Assembly: GCA_046292465.1 (NCBI GenBank)
Contig: JBKBRB010000013.1
Coordinates: 1 to 64,000, forward strand
Reading direction: 5' to 3'
Source of the DNA: JANWWM01 sp046292465
Lineage (GTDB): Bacteria > Bacteroidota > Chlorobiia > Chlorobiales > Thermochlorobacteraceae
Length of the DNA stretch: 64,000 nt
Positions 51,046-59,135 of the stretch are shown one piece after another (the first letter of the stretch is position 1; each line of letters begins with the position of its first letter). The notes beneath the pieces are model-generated. The model was not told where the DNA came from, ran no database searches, and was given only the letters and a program-made list of their open reading frames with translations. The translations under genes and the position numbers were made by a program.

Positions 51046-51409
51046 ACAAGACTTGCTCGAAGCCCTTCGCCCCTATTGCCATCAAGACATTCGTGGCGTT
51101 TTGATTGAAATTGTGCTCGAAGAAAAACAAGACCTTTACGACCGATTGGAGCGCATTGTGAGCGAAACTTTGGAAGCCAATCGAACAAGATTGCTAACAG
51201 GCTACGATTGGGACGTGGGCGAAAGCCGTTGGCGCAATGCGTTTCTCGTGCATCTTTGGTCTGACGACCACGACATTTATTCGCTTGATGATTTTGACCG
51301 ACTATACAACGCCGAACAAATCGCTGAACTGCTTTCCTTTCTTGATACGCTTAAAACTGCACTCGTCGAAGAACTCGCCGATGTTCAAGGATGGACGCTT
51401 TTACCTTAA
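51038..51409 (+). CDS. Small protein of unknown function coupled to meaB
   Basis: 123 residues starting inside the meaB stop region (ATGACTAA overlap), so translation is probably coupled. It is acidic and helical: 'DIRGVLIEIVLEEKQDLYDR' and 'IAELLSFLDTLKTALVEEL' look amphipathic, with a Trp-rich middle ('YDWDVGESRWRNAFLVHLW'). No signal, membrane helix or known motif is seen. Because meaB normally acts with methylmalonyl-CoA mutase, a partner or chaperone role is conceivable, but this rests only on coupling. It ends 30 bases before the aldo/keto reductase start. Confidence 0.7.
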   Translation: MTKQDLLEALRPYCHQDIRGVLIEIVLEEKQDLYDRLERIVSETLEANRTRLLTGYDWDVGESRWRNAFLVHLWSDDHDIYSLDDFDRLYNAEQIAELLSFLDTLKTALVEELADVQGWTLLP

Positions 51410-51439
51410 CGTTTCATGCTTAATGTTCATACATTTCAC

Positions 51440-52333
51440 ATGGTTTCAAAATTAAAGGTCTCGGAACGCCTCTCGCTTTCTCGCCTCTCGCTCGGCGTGT
51501 GGCGTATGAATCAATGGAATTTGAGCGATGAAGCCTTGCGCGCGTTGTTTGAATCCGTCGTTGAACTCGGCATCACCACGATTGACCACGCCGACATCTA
51601 CGGCGGCTACACCTGCGAAGAACGCTTTGGCAGGATTGTTCCAAGTTCGCTTCGCCAAAACATGCAACTTGTAACCAAGTGCGGGATTAAACTTGTTTCG
51701 CCTAACCGTCCTGAACATCGCTTAAAAACTTACGACACCAGCGCAAAGCACATTTTGGCTTCGGTTGACACCTCGCTTAAAAATTTGCGAACGGATTATC
51801 TCGACGCGCTTTTGCTTCATCGTCCGAATCCGCTGATGAACGCTGATGAAATCGCTGAAGCCTTTACTGCGCTTCGCAAGTCAGGCAAAGTGTTGGAGTT
51901 TGGGGTTTCAAATTTCACGCCGTCTCAAGTGTCGCTTTTGCAGTCGCGCCTTTCGTTCAAATTGATAACGAATCAAATTGAGTTTTCGGTGCTTCATCTT
52001 GCGCCGATGTATGACGGCACATTAGACCAAGCACAAGAACGCGCTATGCCGCCAATGGCGTGGTCGCCGCTTGCAGGCGGGCGTTTGTTCGGCGAGGGCG
52101 AACAGGCGTGGCGCGTCCGCTCTGAACTCTCGAGCATCGCACATGAACTTGGTAGAAGTCTTGAACAGGTTGCGTTAGCGTGGATTATGAAACATCCTTC
52201 AAAGCCGATGCCGATTCTCGGCTCTGGAAAACTTGAGCGGCTCAAAGATGCCGCAAACGCCGATTCTCTCGCTCTTTCTGACGACCATTGGTTTCGTATC
52301 TTACGCGCTTCAACAGGTGGAGACGTTCCTTAA
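51440..52333 (+). CDS. Aldo/keto reductase
   Basis: NADPH-dependent oxidoreductase with a TIM-barrel fold, 297 residues from the ATG at 51440. Catalytic tetrad positions are recognisable: Asp and Tyr in 'TTIDHADIYGGYTCEERFG', Lys in 'LVTKCGIKL', and His in 'LDALLLHRPNP'. The cofactor loop 'SPLAGGRLF' and the C-terminal 'PMPILGSGKLERLKDAANA' fit the YdhF-like subgroup. The physiological substrate cannot be deduced. It follows the meaB-linked gene closely and may be in the same transcript. Two upstream in-frame ATG at 51416 give only a short extension. Confidence 0.9.
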   Translation: MVSKLKVSERLSLSRLSLGVWRMNQWNLSDEALRALFESVVELGITTIDHADIYGGYTCEERFGRIVPSSLRQNMQLVTKCGIKLVSPNRPEHRLKTYDTSAKHILASVDTSLKNLRTDYLDALLLHRPNPLMNADEIAEAFTALRKSGKVLEFGVSNFTPSQVSLLQSRLSFKLITNQIEFSVLHLAPMYDGTLDQAQERAMPPMAWSPLAGGRLFGEGEQAWRVRSELSSIAHELGRSLEQVALAWIMKHPSKPMPILGSGKLERLKDAANADSLALSDDHWFRILRASTGGDVP

Positions 52334-52481
52334 TGACCATGAGGCAATCGTCTGAAAAAATAACTTCGTTACACGACCCCTCTCAAATTCGCGTGCTGGC
52401 TTTGCTTGCCAAAGACTTTCGCTGATTATATCCCAAATCTGAAAAATTTGGCTCGCACATAAACTTACATTTGCTTTTCTT

Positions 52482-52521
52482 TAACTTTGCAAAAATGAAC
52501 CTTGCTGAACGCCGAACATGA
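52482..52521 (+). promoter_or_regulatory. Promoter element and 8-codon leader ORF before hemH
   Basis: TAACTTTG at 52482-52489 matches the -7 element of Bacteroidota promoters, though no TTTG lies at the right distance upstream. An ATG at 52495 opens an 8-residue frame (MNLAERRT) whose stop overlaps the hemH start (ATGA at 52518-52521). This would make a near-leaderless, coupled leader peptide. Confidence 0.3.
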
Positions 52522-53531
52522 AAAACATTGCCGTCGTCGTTTCCTCTCACGGAGAAGTTGATGTGCCGAGCGTGAAGGCATATTACGAGAACATGAAGCA
52601 CATTTTCGCGCACGTCTCTGAAATCATGCCAATTCCCAAACTCGCCCGCCTTCTCATTCCGCCGATTGGCGCGGTCATTCAAGCGCGAAAGTCCAAAAAG
52701 GAAGGCTACACTTCTCCGATGAACCGCATTAGTGCAAGCCAAACCAAGCGCATTGAAGAAAAACTCCAACATGCAAACTCACATGAATTTTTATTCAAGG
52801 TCTTCAATGCCTTCGAGACCATGCCGCCATACACGCACGATGTTTTGCATCAACTCCTGCATGCAGAAAATGAGTATGACGGCATTGTTGCTCTTGTAAT
52901 GAATCCGATGGAGTCGGCGTTTAGTTGCGGCGCGATTTGTCGTTTTGCTTTGAAAGAACTTGGCGCGAAGGCTTACGCAAAATTGCGCGTCGTTACAGGG
53001 CTTTACAAAAATCAAGCCTTGATGAACCTTTATGCTGACCACATTTTTTCGTTTGTTCCTGAACTGCCTGAAAAAGCAGGCTTGATGATTGCTCTTCACG
53101 GCACGGTGATTTCCGACGCCAAGGGTAACCCTGTTCCCTTCCACAACGGCTATGCAGAAAATCAAACGATGTTTCAACTCTTGAAACAAACGATTCAGCA
53201 AGATGCGCGCAATCGGTTTGAACGCATTGAGCCTGTTTATCTCAACCATCAAGTCGGCGGCAAGTGGACTGAGCCAACGCTTGCACAAACGATTTCCTCG
53301 TTCAAGAAAAACGGCATTGAAACCGCTTACCTTTTCGCCGCAGGCTACTTTGCTGACAACAGCGAAACCGAAGGCAACGCGCAATCGCACTTGAAAAAAG
53401 CAGGATTCAAAACGGCACACTACATTCCTTGTGTGAATGAATCGGAGGCATTTGCAACGCTCATGGCAAAGGAGATTTTGATTGCCACCGAGCGATTGAT
53501 GTCGAGAGGAAAGTTTTTAGAGCGGATATAA
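52518..53531 (+). CDS. hemH: Divergent ferrochelatase-family protein
   Basis: 337 residues. The C-terminal half aligns by pattern with ferrochelatases: 'LMIALHGTVISDAKGNPVPF' corresponds to the region of the active-site histidine, and 'AAGYFADNSETEGNAQSHLK' to the acidic metal channel loop (P-x-F-x-D-x-x-E-T-x-x-E in classical enzymes). The N-terminal 'IAVVVSSHGEVDVPSVKAYY' differs from the usual 'GTP' opening. A ferrochelatase inserts iron into protoporphyrin; a related chelatase role (e.g. in other tetrapyrroles) remains possible. It is transcribed alone with a short leader ORF. Confidence 0.75.
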   Translation: MKNIAVVVSSHGEVDVPSVKAYYENMKHIFAHVSEIMPIPKLARLLIPPIGAVIQARKSKKEGYTSPMNRISASQTKRIEEKLQHANSHEFLFKVFNAFETMPPYTHDVLHQLLHAENEYDGIVALVMNPMESAFSCGAICRFALKELGAKAYAKLRVVTGLYKNQALMNLYADHIFSFVPELPEKAGLMIALHGTVISDAKGNPVPFHNGYAENQTMFQLLKQTIQQDARNRFERIEPVYLNHQVGGKWTEPTLAQTISSFKKNGIETAYLFAAGYFADNSETEGNAQSHLKKAGFKTAHYIPCVNESEAFATLMAKEILIATERLMSRGKFLERI

Positions 53532-53540
53532 AACATAAAA

Positions 53541-53558
53541 GCGACTTTGGGAAGTCGC
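53541..53558. terminator. Hairpin between hemH and tRNA genes
   Basis: GCGACTT/AAGTCGC (53541-53547 with 53552-53558), 4-nt loop. On the minus strand it is followed by TTTTATG, so it best serves as the end of the tRNA transcript; on the plus strand only CTTGTG follows. Confidence 0.65.
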
Positions 53559-53574
53559 CTTGTGTTGCTGTTCG

Positions 53575-53659
53575 TACCGAAGGTCGGACTCGAACCGACA
53601 CGTCTTTATGGGACACTGGATTTTGAGTCCAGCGCGTCTACCAATTCCGCCACTTCGGC
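53575..53659 (-). tRNA. tRNA-Leu (anticodon CAA)
   Basis: Full cloverleaf of 85 nucleotides with discriminator A. Acceptor GCCGAAG pairs with CTTCGGT (one G-T pair), D-arm 'GGCGGAATTGGTAGACGCG', anticodon stem CTGGA/TCCAG with loop CTCAAAA, a long class II variable arm, and T-arm GGTTCGAGTCC. CCA is not encoded. Confidence 0.95.
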
Positions 53660-53685
53660 ATGATTGTGTGCGGCGCGGTTTCGTG

Positions 53686-53767
53686 TGCGAGAGGAGGGAC
53701 TTGAACCCACACGCCTTGCGGCACGGGCTTCTAAGACCCGCGCGTCTGCCAATTTCGCCACTCTCGC
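53686..53767 (-). tRNA. tRNA-Leu (anticodon UAG)
   Basis: 82 nucleotides with discriminator A. Acceptor GCGAGAG pairs with CTCTCGC, D-arm 'GGCGAAATTGGCAGACGCG', anticodon loop CTTAGAA between CGGGT and GCCCG, a long variable arm, and T-arm GGGTTCAAGTCCC. CCA is not encoded. It lies 26 bases upstream of the other leucine tRNA in the same orientation, so they are probably co-transcribed. Confidence 0.95.
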
Positions 53768-53843
53768 GCCGAACTGTTGTTCCAAAAAACAGGGCGCAAA
53801 TATACGGCTTTTTCGAGTTTTCAAAAAATGCTTTTTAAGAAAA

Positions 53844-54677
53844 TTAAACTGCCGATTGCTCCAACGCATTTCGCATCGCCGCAACATACTCTTCAGCTTT
53901 TTTTGCAACGGCTTTCTCAAAGGCACTTACTGAACCGAACTCGCCGTCAGGATAAATAACCGCTCGACTAATGTTGATAAGCGCGGATTGATGACGTGCA
54001 TCTACACCGTATCGCACGGCTTCTTCAAGCGAGCCGCCCTGCGCGCCTACGCCCGGAATCAAAAAGCACAACCCTTGTGCCATTGTGCGCAATCGCTTCA
54101 ATTCTTCAGCACGATTTGCTCCAACAACCAATCCGATATTTTCAAATTGATTCCACTCCAACGCCTTTTCAAGCACGGCTTCATAGAGCGGTTTTCCATC
54201 TTCCAATCGCCGTTCTTCAAAATCTGTTGAACCGCTGTTTGAAGTGAGACACAAAATCAACGTCAATTTTTCCTTGTAAGAAAGAAACGGCTCAATCGAA
54301 TCATAGCCCATATAAGGCGGCACGGTTACAGCGTCGAATCCCCAAGTTTCAAAAAACGCTGTAGCGTAAAGGCGCGACGTGTTTCCAATATCGGCGCGTT
54401 TGGCGTCAGCAATCGTAATCACATTTTTCGGCAAGTTGTGAATTAAGGCATCGAGCGCGTGCAAGCCTTTCAAGCCTAAGGCTTCATAGAAGGCAAAGTT
54501 CGGCTTGTAGGCAACTGCAACCTCAGATGTAGCATTGACGATGGATTTCGTGAATTCCGTAATGGGGTCTTGCATGCGCAAAAAGAGCGTTGGGATTTTT
54601 TGCACATCGGGGTCTAATCCGACACAGAGAAATGATTTTTTTTGTTCGATGAGCGCGTTAATTCGCTTTTTAATCAT
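53844..54677 (-). CDS. pyrF: Orotidine 5'-phosphate decarboxylase (type 2)
   Basis: Last enzyme of UMP synthesis, 277 residues, longer than the classical type and matching the type 2 family. Active-site phrases: 'FLCVGLDPDVQKIP', 'NVITIADAKRADIGNTSRLY' (the catalytic Lys-Asp-x-Asp-like cluster), 'VTVPPYMGYDSIEPFL' and 'LCFLIPGVGAQGGSLEEAVR'. It lies 103 bases after cobS on the same strand and upstream of the two tRNA-Leu genes. It may be transcribed with the cob cluster. Confidence 0.94.
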   Translation of the reverse strand: MIKKRINALIEQKKSFLCVGLDPDVQKIPTLFLRMQDPITEFTKSIVNATSEVAVAYKPNFAFYEALGLKGLHALDALIHNLPKNVITIADAKRADIGNTSRLYATAFFETWGFDAVTVPPYMGYDSIEPFLSYKEKLTLILCLTSNSGSTDFEERRLEDGKPLYEAVLEKALEWNQFENIGLVVGANRAEELKRLRTMAQGLCFLIPGVGAQGGSLEEAVRYGVDARHQSALINISRAVIYPDGEFGSVSAFEKAVAKKAEEYVAAMRNALEQSAV

Positions 54678-54780
54678 AGTGTTTTGTGAGCAGGTCTAAC
54701 AGTTGAACTTGCGCAGGACTGTGAGAATAACGTTTTCAAACTCCTTTACAAAGAGCCAAATCGGCTTTTGAGCAAGTTTG

Positions 54781-55548
54781 TCAATCCAACACAGAAACAC
54801 AATAAATTCCCAAATAGACCCCAAGCTCAATGAGTTGATTTGCCGCGCCGAGTGCGTCGCCCGTAATTCCGCCGATTCTTTTTAGGAAAAATCTTCCCGC
54901 TATTAGCGTTCCCAATAGGCATACACCGATTGCAACGATTGCACCCTCTTCAAGCAACCACACACACAAGAGCACGGTATAGAGGCTTGCAAACACAAGG
55001 CGTTTCAGCGATGCTTTTTGCGCGAATGGCTTTGAACTTGTCGATTCGCTTCGCGCATAGTTGAGTGCATAAATCAGCGGCAGGCTTGAATAGCGTCCGA
55101 GCAAATGTGCTACAACGAGCGTTGAAAGTGCAAGTGAATCATCTTGTTTGAAAACTTCGGTCAGCACAAGCAGTTTTGCAGTGAGAAAAATCCATAGTGC
55201 GATTGCGCCGTAAGTTCCGATACGGCTATCCTTCATGATTTCCAACATTCGCTCTTTTGTGTATCCACCGCCGAAGCCGTCGGCTGAATCGGCAAGTCCA
55301 TCTTCGTGAAATGCGCCTGTGAGCAAAATCGTTGTTGTCATTGAGATTAAAACGGCAAGAATCGGCGAACTTACTTGCGACGCTATTGCAAGCACGCCTG
55401 CACCCACGCTTCCCACGCCTGCACCGACAAGCGGAAAGTAGCAAGTTGATTGAGATAGATGTTCGGGGTCGTATTTGACAAAGCGCGAGACGGGCAAGCG
55501 CGTTAGGAACATCACGGCGGAAAGAAAAATGTTCAACTCTCTCTTCAT
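54781..55548 (-). CDS. cobS: Adenosylcobinamide-GDP ribazoletransferase (cobalamin synthase)
   Basis: Inner-membrane enzyme, 255 residues, joining adenosylcobinamide-GDP with alpha-ribazole (phosphate) to make cobalamin. The signature 'FHEDGLADSADGFGGGYTKE' near residue 85 (acidic metal-binding region), 'RMLEIMKDSRIGTYG', and several hydrophobic helices fit the family, as does 'RIGGITGDALGAANQLIEL' at the end. Its ATG follows directly on the stop codon of the kinase gene, so the two are translationally coupled. It is grouped with cobT. Confidence 0.95.
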   Translation of the reverse strand: MKRELNIFLSAVMFLTRLPVSRFVKYDPEHLSQSTCYFPLVGAGVGSVGAGVLAIASQVSSPILAVLISMTTTILLTGAFHEDGLADSADGFGGGYTKERMLEIMKDSRIGTYGAIALWIFLTAKLLVLTEVFKQDDSLALSTLVVAHLLGRYSSLPLIYALNYARSESTSSKPFAQKASLKRLVFASLYTVLLCVWLLEEGAIVAIGVCLLGTLIAGRFFLKRIGGITGDALGAANQLIELGVYLGIYCVSVLD

Positions 55549-58026
55549 TCATTCAATCGCAGGGAGTTCCACAAAAAAGGTCGTTCCTTTTCCCTTGCCT
55601 TCGGATTCTGCCCAAATTTTGCCGTGATGTTTTTCCACTAAATTCTTCACAATGTAAAGCCCTAATCCTGTGGACGCCTCGTTGGCGGTTGGCTTTGATG
55701 AAAGTTTTTGGAACGGTTGATAGAGTTTTTTCAAGTCATCTTCGCTCATGCCGAGTCCTTCATCTTTTATCGTGATGTGCGCTACGCCCGACTTTGCATA
55801 TTTGGCGTCGCTTTCGCGGCGCATCATACTTTTTTTAAGGTCTAACTTCTCTATCGTTACAGTTATATTTTTTCCACTCGGAGAATATTTGACCGCATTG
55901 CTAATCAGATTTTCAAATACTTCGTAAAGTTTATTCGGTTCTGCTTCTACCATGCACTTGTCTTTTTCTTGAAGGTGTATCGCGATATTTTTTTCTTTGG
56001 CTAAAACCTCTTGATTAGCCGCTACATAGTGAATGATTTGATTAAGATTCGTTGGCTCAAAATTTATCATGGTTTCCTTTTCACTATTCGCCGATTGAAG
56101 CAAATCTTGAACCAACAAGAGCATTCGCTTGACCGACCGATTGATAGCCTCTGAATATGATTTCACCGTTTCCGATGAACTTTCTAAATAAATTAGTTCT
56201 GAAAATCCGCCAATCACATTGAGCGGGTTTTTGAGGTCATGGACGGCAATCGCAAGCAGTTCGTTTTTAAGTTTATTTGCGTTTTGTAGTTTCGTATTAG
56301 CTTCGTTGAGCCTTTCAATCGTGATTTCGCGCTCGCGCTCTTGCATTTTGCGAAGGGTAATATCCTCGAATGTCCATAAACTTCCTCGATATTTTCCATG
56401 ATGAAACAGCGGCATAAATGAAAACTCATATATTTTTCCGCTCACTTGCTTGACTTCTTTTTTTGCTATTGTCTTTCGCTCATAAAACGCTTGCTCGAAG
56501 AACTTTTGTGCTTTCTCACTCTCAACAGTTTTGTTGCGAACCAATACTCGCAGTCGGTCTGCACTTCTCGAGATAAAATCCTCTGGCTTACCTTCTATCT
56601 CAAACATATCAAGCAATCGTTGATTGACGAGATGTATTTTACGATGTTCATCTTCAATCAAAATACCTTCTGGCAGAACGGATAAAAGTGCTCTAATGCG
56701 GCTATATTGAAATTCTAAATCGGCTTTTTGAAGTTCTGTTTCAGAGATAATCGCCGCAAGCGTATCGTGCGCCTTGAAGAGCCGTTCATTGAGGGCTTTC
56801 AGTTCTTCCGATTCGGCTTTCATTTTCTCGGCTAAAAACGCCGCTTTGGAACGCAAGAAAAATTCGTTCTGCTTTTTCTCCGTTAGAATTTGGGTATAAC
56901 GGCAATACTCTTTATGAAACTCGAGCGCGCTTTTGTAGTCTCCTTGGGCTTCCGCACAGCGGCTTAATGCTTCACAAGCATGAGCACTAGCATTGTAAGA
57001 AGAGTGATGTTCAGCACTTGACAGCATTTTTTCATACCACTCTCTTGCAAGCGACCAATTCTTTTTCTGCTCATAGATGAACGCGATTCCCTTGTAAATA
57101 TCAAATATCGCGCTTTCGCTCTTGCTTTCTAATTGTAGCCTCAACGCCTCTTGATAGGCTTCTAAGGCTTCGTCAAACTGTTGTTTTTCGCAATAGACAT
57201 TCCCGAGTCCTACGATGGCTCTAATTTGTTCACCAATCCACTGATATAAGCGGCTCAATTCAAGGGCGCGAGAGAAATCGGCTTTGGCTTCATCGAGCTG
57301 CTTGCTCGCTAAAAACATTAACCCTCGCCCATTGAGCATTTCAATCATTTGTGGGGAGTTTGGCTCGTTTAGAACCTCTATCGCTCTTGAAATCGTTTGT
57401 AGTGCGTTTTCATTTTGACGAGTGTCGTAGTAGAGCCCACTGATATTGTGTAAAATCGTCGCCGTTTTTTCGTTATCGTCGGTTTTCTCAAAGTATTCTT
57501 TTGCCTTTAACATTAACTCAATCGCATTTTCGTATTCGCCTATCGAGGCATATACGCACGCTTTGTTATTGAGTGCATTGAAATACTCTTTTTCCTTTCT
57601 AATCGCGTCGTAATTTTTAATCGCTTCATCGAGTTCTACAAGTGCCTCCTCGTGATTTCCCATTCTCCATTTTGTCAATCCTGAAATCTCGAGGTTCCTT
57701 GCTTGGAGCGCAATGAATTGCTCTTTCTCGATGAAATTCAGTAAGGTATCAAGGTCTTTTTTTGCGACGGCAAGTTTTTGCAAGGCAAGCGGATAATCGC
57801 AAAGAATCAGACTGCAATAGGCTTGATTGTTTAGCCCGCGAACACGCAAGGCAATATGTTGGGCTTTATCTTTTCGATTTTTAGGCGCGCTTGCGTTGTT
57901 GAGTTGAAGTAGTTTTTCGATTTCGTCGAATACTTCTTTCGGCGAAGCGGTCATTTTTTTCTCCGCTTCAGATAAGTGTTGTTGAATGTCTTCTATTACG
58001 ATTTTTTGTTCTTGATAAGTGTTCAT
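55549..58026 (-). CDS. TPR-PAS sensor histidine kinase within the cob cluster
   Basis: 825 residues, no membrane helix, so cytoplasmic. About ten TPR helices occupy residues 1-390, followed by a coiled coil (about 395-435), a PAS domain ('LSVLPEGILIEDEHRKIHLV' onward, about 440-560) and a linker coil. A HisKA domain carries the phosphorylatable His in 'LLAIAVHDLKNPLNVIGG' (about residue 595), then an ATPase domain: N box 'VFENLISNAVKYSPSGKN', G1 'DEGLGMSEDDL', G2 'STGLGLYIVKNLVEKHHGK'. No response regulator is adjacent. It starts 16 bases after cobT, and cobS starts on its stop codon, so it is embedded in the cobalamin cluster. Confidence 0.9.
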   Translation of the reverse strand: MNTYQEQKIVIEDIQQHLSEAEKKMTASPKEVFDEIEKLLQLNNASAPKNRKDKAQHIALRVRGLNNQAYCSLILCDYPLALQKLAVAKKDLDTLLNFIEKEQFIALQARNLEISGLTKWRMGNHEEALVELDEAIKNYDAIRKEKEYFNALNNKACVYASIGEYENAIELMLKAKEYFEKTDDNEKTATILHNISGLYYDTRQNENALQTISRAIEVLNEPNSPQMIEMLNGRGLMFLASKQLDEAKADFSRALELSRLYQWIGEQIRAIVGLGNVYCEKQQFDEALEAYQEALRLQLESKSESAIFDIYKGIAFIYEQKKNWSLAREWYEKMLSSAEHHSSYNASAHACEALSRCAEAQGDYKSALEFHKEYCRYTQILTEKKQNEFFLRSKAAFLAEKMKAESEELKALNERLFKAHDTLAAIISETELQKADLEFQYSRIRALLSVLPEGILIEDEHRKIHLVNQRLLDMFEIEGKPEDFISRSADRLRVLVRNKTVESEKAQKFFEQAFYERKTIAKKEVKQVSGKIYEFSFMPLFHHGKYRGSLWTFEDITLRKMQEREREITIERLNEANTKLQNANKLKNELLAIAVHDLKNPLNVIGGFSELIYLESSSETVKSYSEAINRSVKRMLLLVQDLLQSANSEKETMINFEPTNLNQIIHYVAANQEVLAKEKNIAIHLQEKDKCMVEAEPNKLYEVFENLISNAVKYSPSGKNITVTIEKLDLKKSMMRRESDAKYAKSGVAHITIKDEGLGMSEDDLKKLYQPFQKLSSKPTANEASTGLGLYIVKNLVEKHHGKIWAESEGKGKGTTFFVELPAIE

Positions 58027-58042
58027 GACAGATTTTCAGAAA

Positions 58043-59065
58043 CTACCTTACTTTTTTAGAAACGCCCGCTTCTTCAAATGATGCCATGTCGCACATAATT
58101 TTTGCGGCGGCCTCGATGAGGTGCATGGCTAATGCGGCACCTGTGCCTTCACCGAGACGCATGTTAAGGTTGAGTAACGGCTTTGCGCCAAGGCTGTCTA
58201 AGACACGCTTGTGAGCGTTTTCGTTTGATAAGTGTCCCCAAAAACAAATTGCTTGAACGTCGTTGTTCATCTGAATTGCCGCCAATGCCGCCGCCGTTGC
58301 AATAAATCCATCAACCACAACCGGGATTTTATGCTCTGCCGCTTCGAGCAACACCCCCACCATCGCAACGATTTCAAAGCCACCGACACATGAAAGCCAA
58401 TGAATCACATCGGCATTGTCTACTCTGTGCTTTTCAATCGCTTCTGCCACAGCACGAATTTTTCGTTTCATCGTTTCGTCGCTTGCGCCTGTGCCACGCC
58501 CGACGGTTTCCTCTGCAGGCAACCCTAACAACGCTGAAACAATCGCCGACGCTGATGTCGTGTTACCAATCCCCATTTCACCAATGCCCAAGAGCGAAAC
58601 GCCTGCAAACTTTGCCAATCGAACCTGCTCTCTTCCTGCTTCAACGGCTTTTGAAAATTCGGCAAAAGTCATAGCAGGCTCTTTGAGAAAATTGCGCGTG
58701 CCATAGCGAACTTTTCGGTTGAAAAATATCCGCGAATCAACCTCGCTTCCGAAGTCCATATCGACACCGACATCGGTTACACAGAGTTCAATTCCGCCGT
58801 GCACCGTCAGCACATTGATTGCCGCGCCGCCGCGCAAAAAATTTAAGACCATCTGCCCTGTTACTTCTTTCGGATAGGCACTCACACCTTCATCAGCAAT
58901 GCCGTGCGAAGCGGCAAACACCAACATTCGTTTTTTCGTGATTGCAGGCGAAAGCGTGTTTTGAATCACGCATAACTGCACCGCAACTTCTTCCAATAAA
59001 CCAAGTGAACCCAATGGTTTTGTTTTTTGATTGATTTTTTCTTGTGCAAGTTTTTGAATGTTCAT
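58043..59065 (-). CDS. cobT: Nicotinate-nucleotide--dimethylbenzimidazole phosphoribosyltransferase
   Basis: Makes alpha-ribazole phosphate, the lower-ligand nucleotide of cobalamin; 340 residues from the ATG at 59065. The open frame extends to 59110 but lacks family similarity there. Signatures: 'INQKTKPLGSLGLLEEVAVQ', 'VFAASHGIADEGVSAYPKEV', 'LLGIGEMGIGNTTSASAIV' and 'VGRGTGASDETMKRKIRAV', with the catalytic Glu near the end in 'LNMRLGEGTGAALAMHLIE'. It starts the cobT-kinase-cobS cluster and is divergent from the GH13 gene, with 70 bases between their starts. A 'TAACTTCG' promoter-like word occurs upstream. Confidence 0.95.
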   Translation of the reverse strand: MNIQKLAQEKINQKTKPLGSLGLLEEVAVQLCVIQNTLSPAITKKRMLVFAASHGIADEGVSAYPKEVTGQMVLNFLRGGAAINVLTVHGGIELCVTDVGVDMDFGSEVDSRIFFNRKVRYGTRNFLKEPAMTFAEFSKAVEAGREQVRLAKFAGVSLLGIGEMGIGNTTSASAIVSALLGLPAEETVGRGTGASDETMKRKIRAVAEAIEKHRVDNADVIHWLSCVGGFEIVAMVGVLLEAAEHKIPVVVDGFIATAAALAAIQMNNDVQAICFWGHLSNENAHKRVLDSLGAKPLLNLNMRLGEGTGAALAMHLIEAAAKIMCDMASFEEAGVSKKVR

Positions 59066-59135
59066 TGCTATCTTTTTTTTTGCGAAGTTACACAACAGTT
59101 CGCATTTCAACTGTGTTCAAACAATCTTCATTTGC

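Noticed and set aside
54690..54780. Terminator after cobS
   Set aside because: The only stem (AGCC/GGCT around 54751-54763) is four pairs long with a weak T-run, too little to call; pyrF may be co-transcribed.
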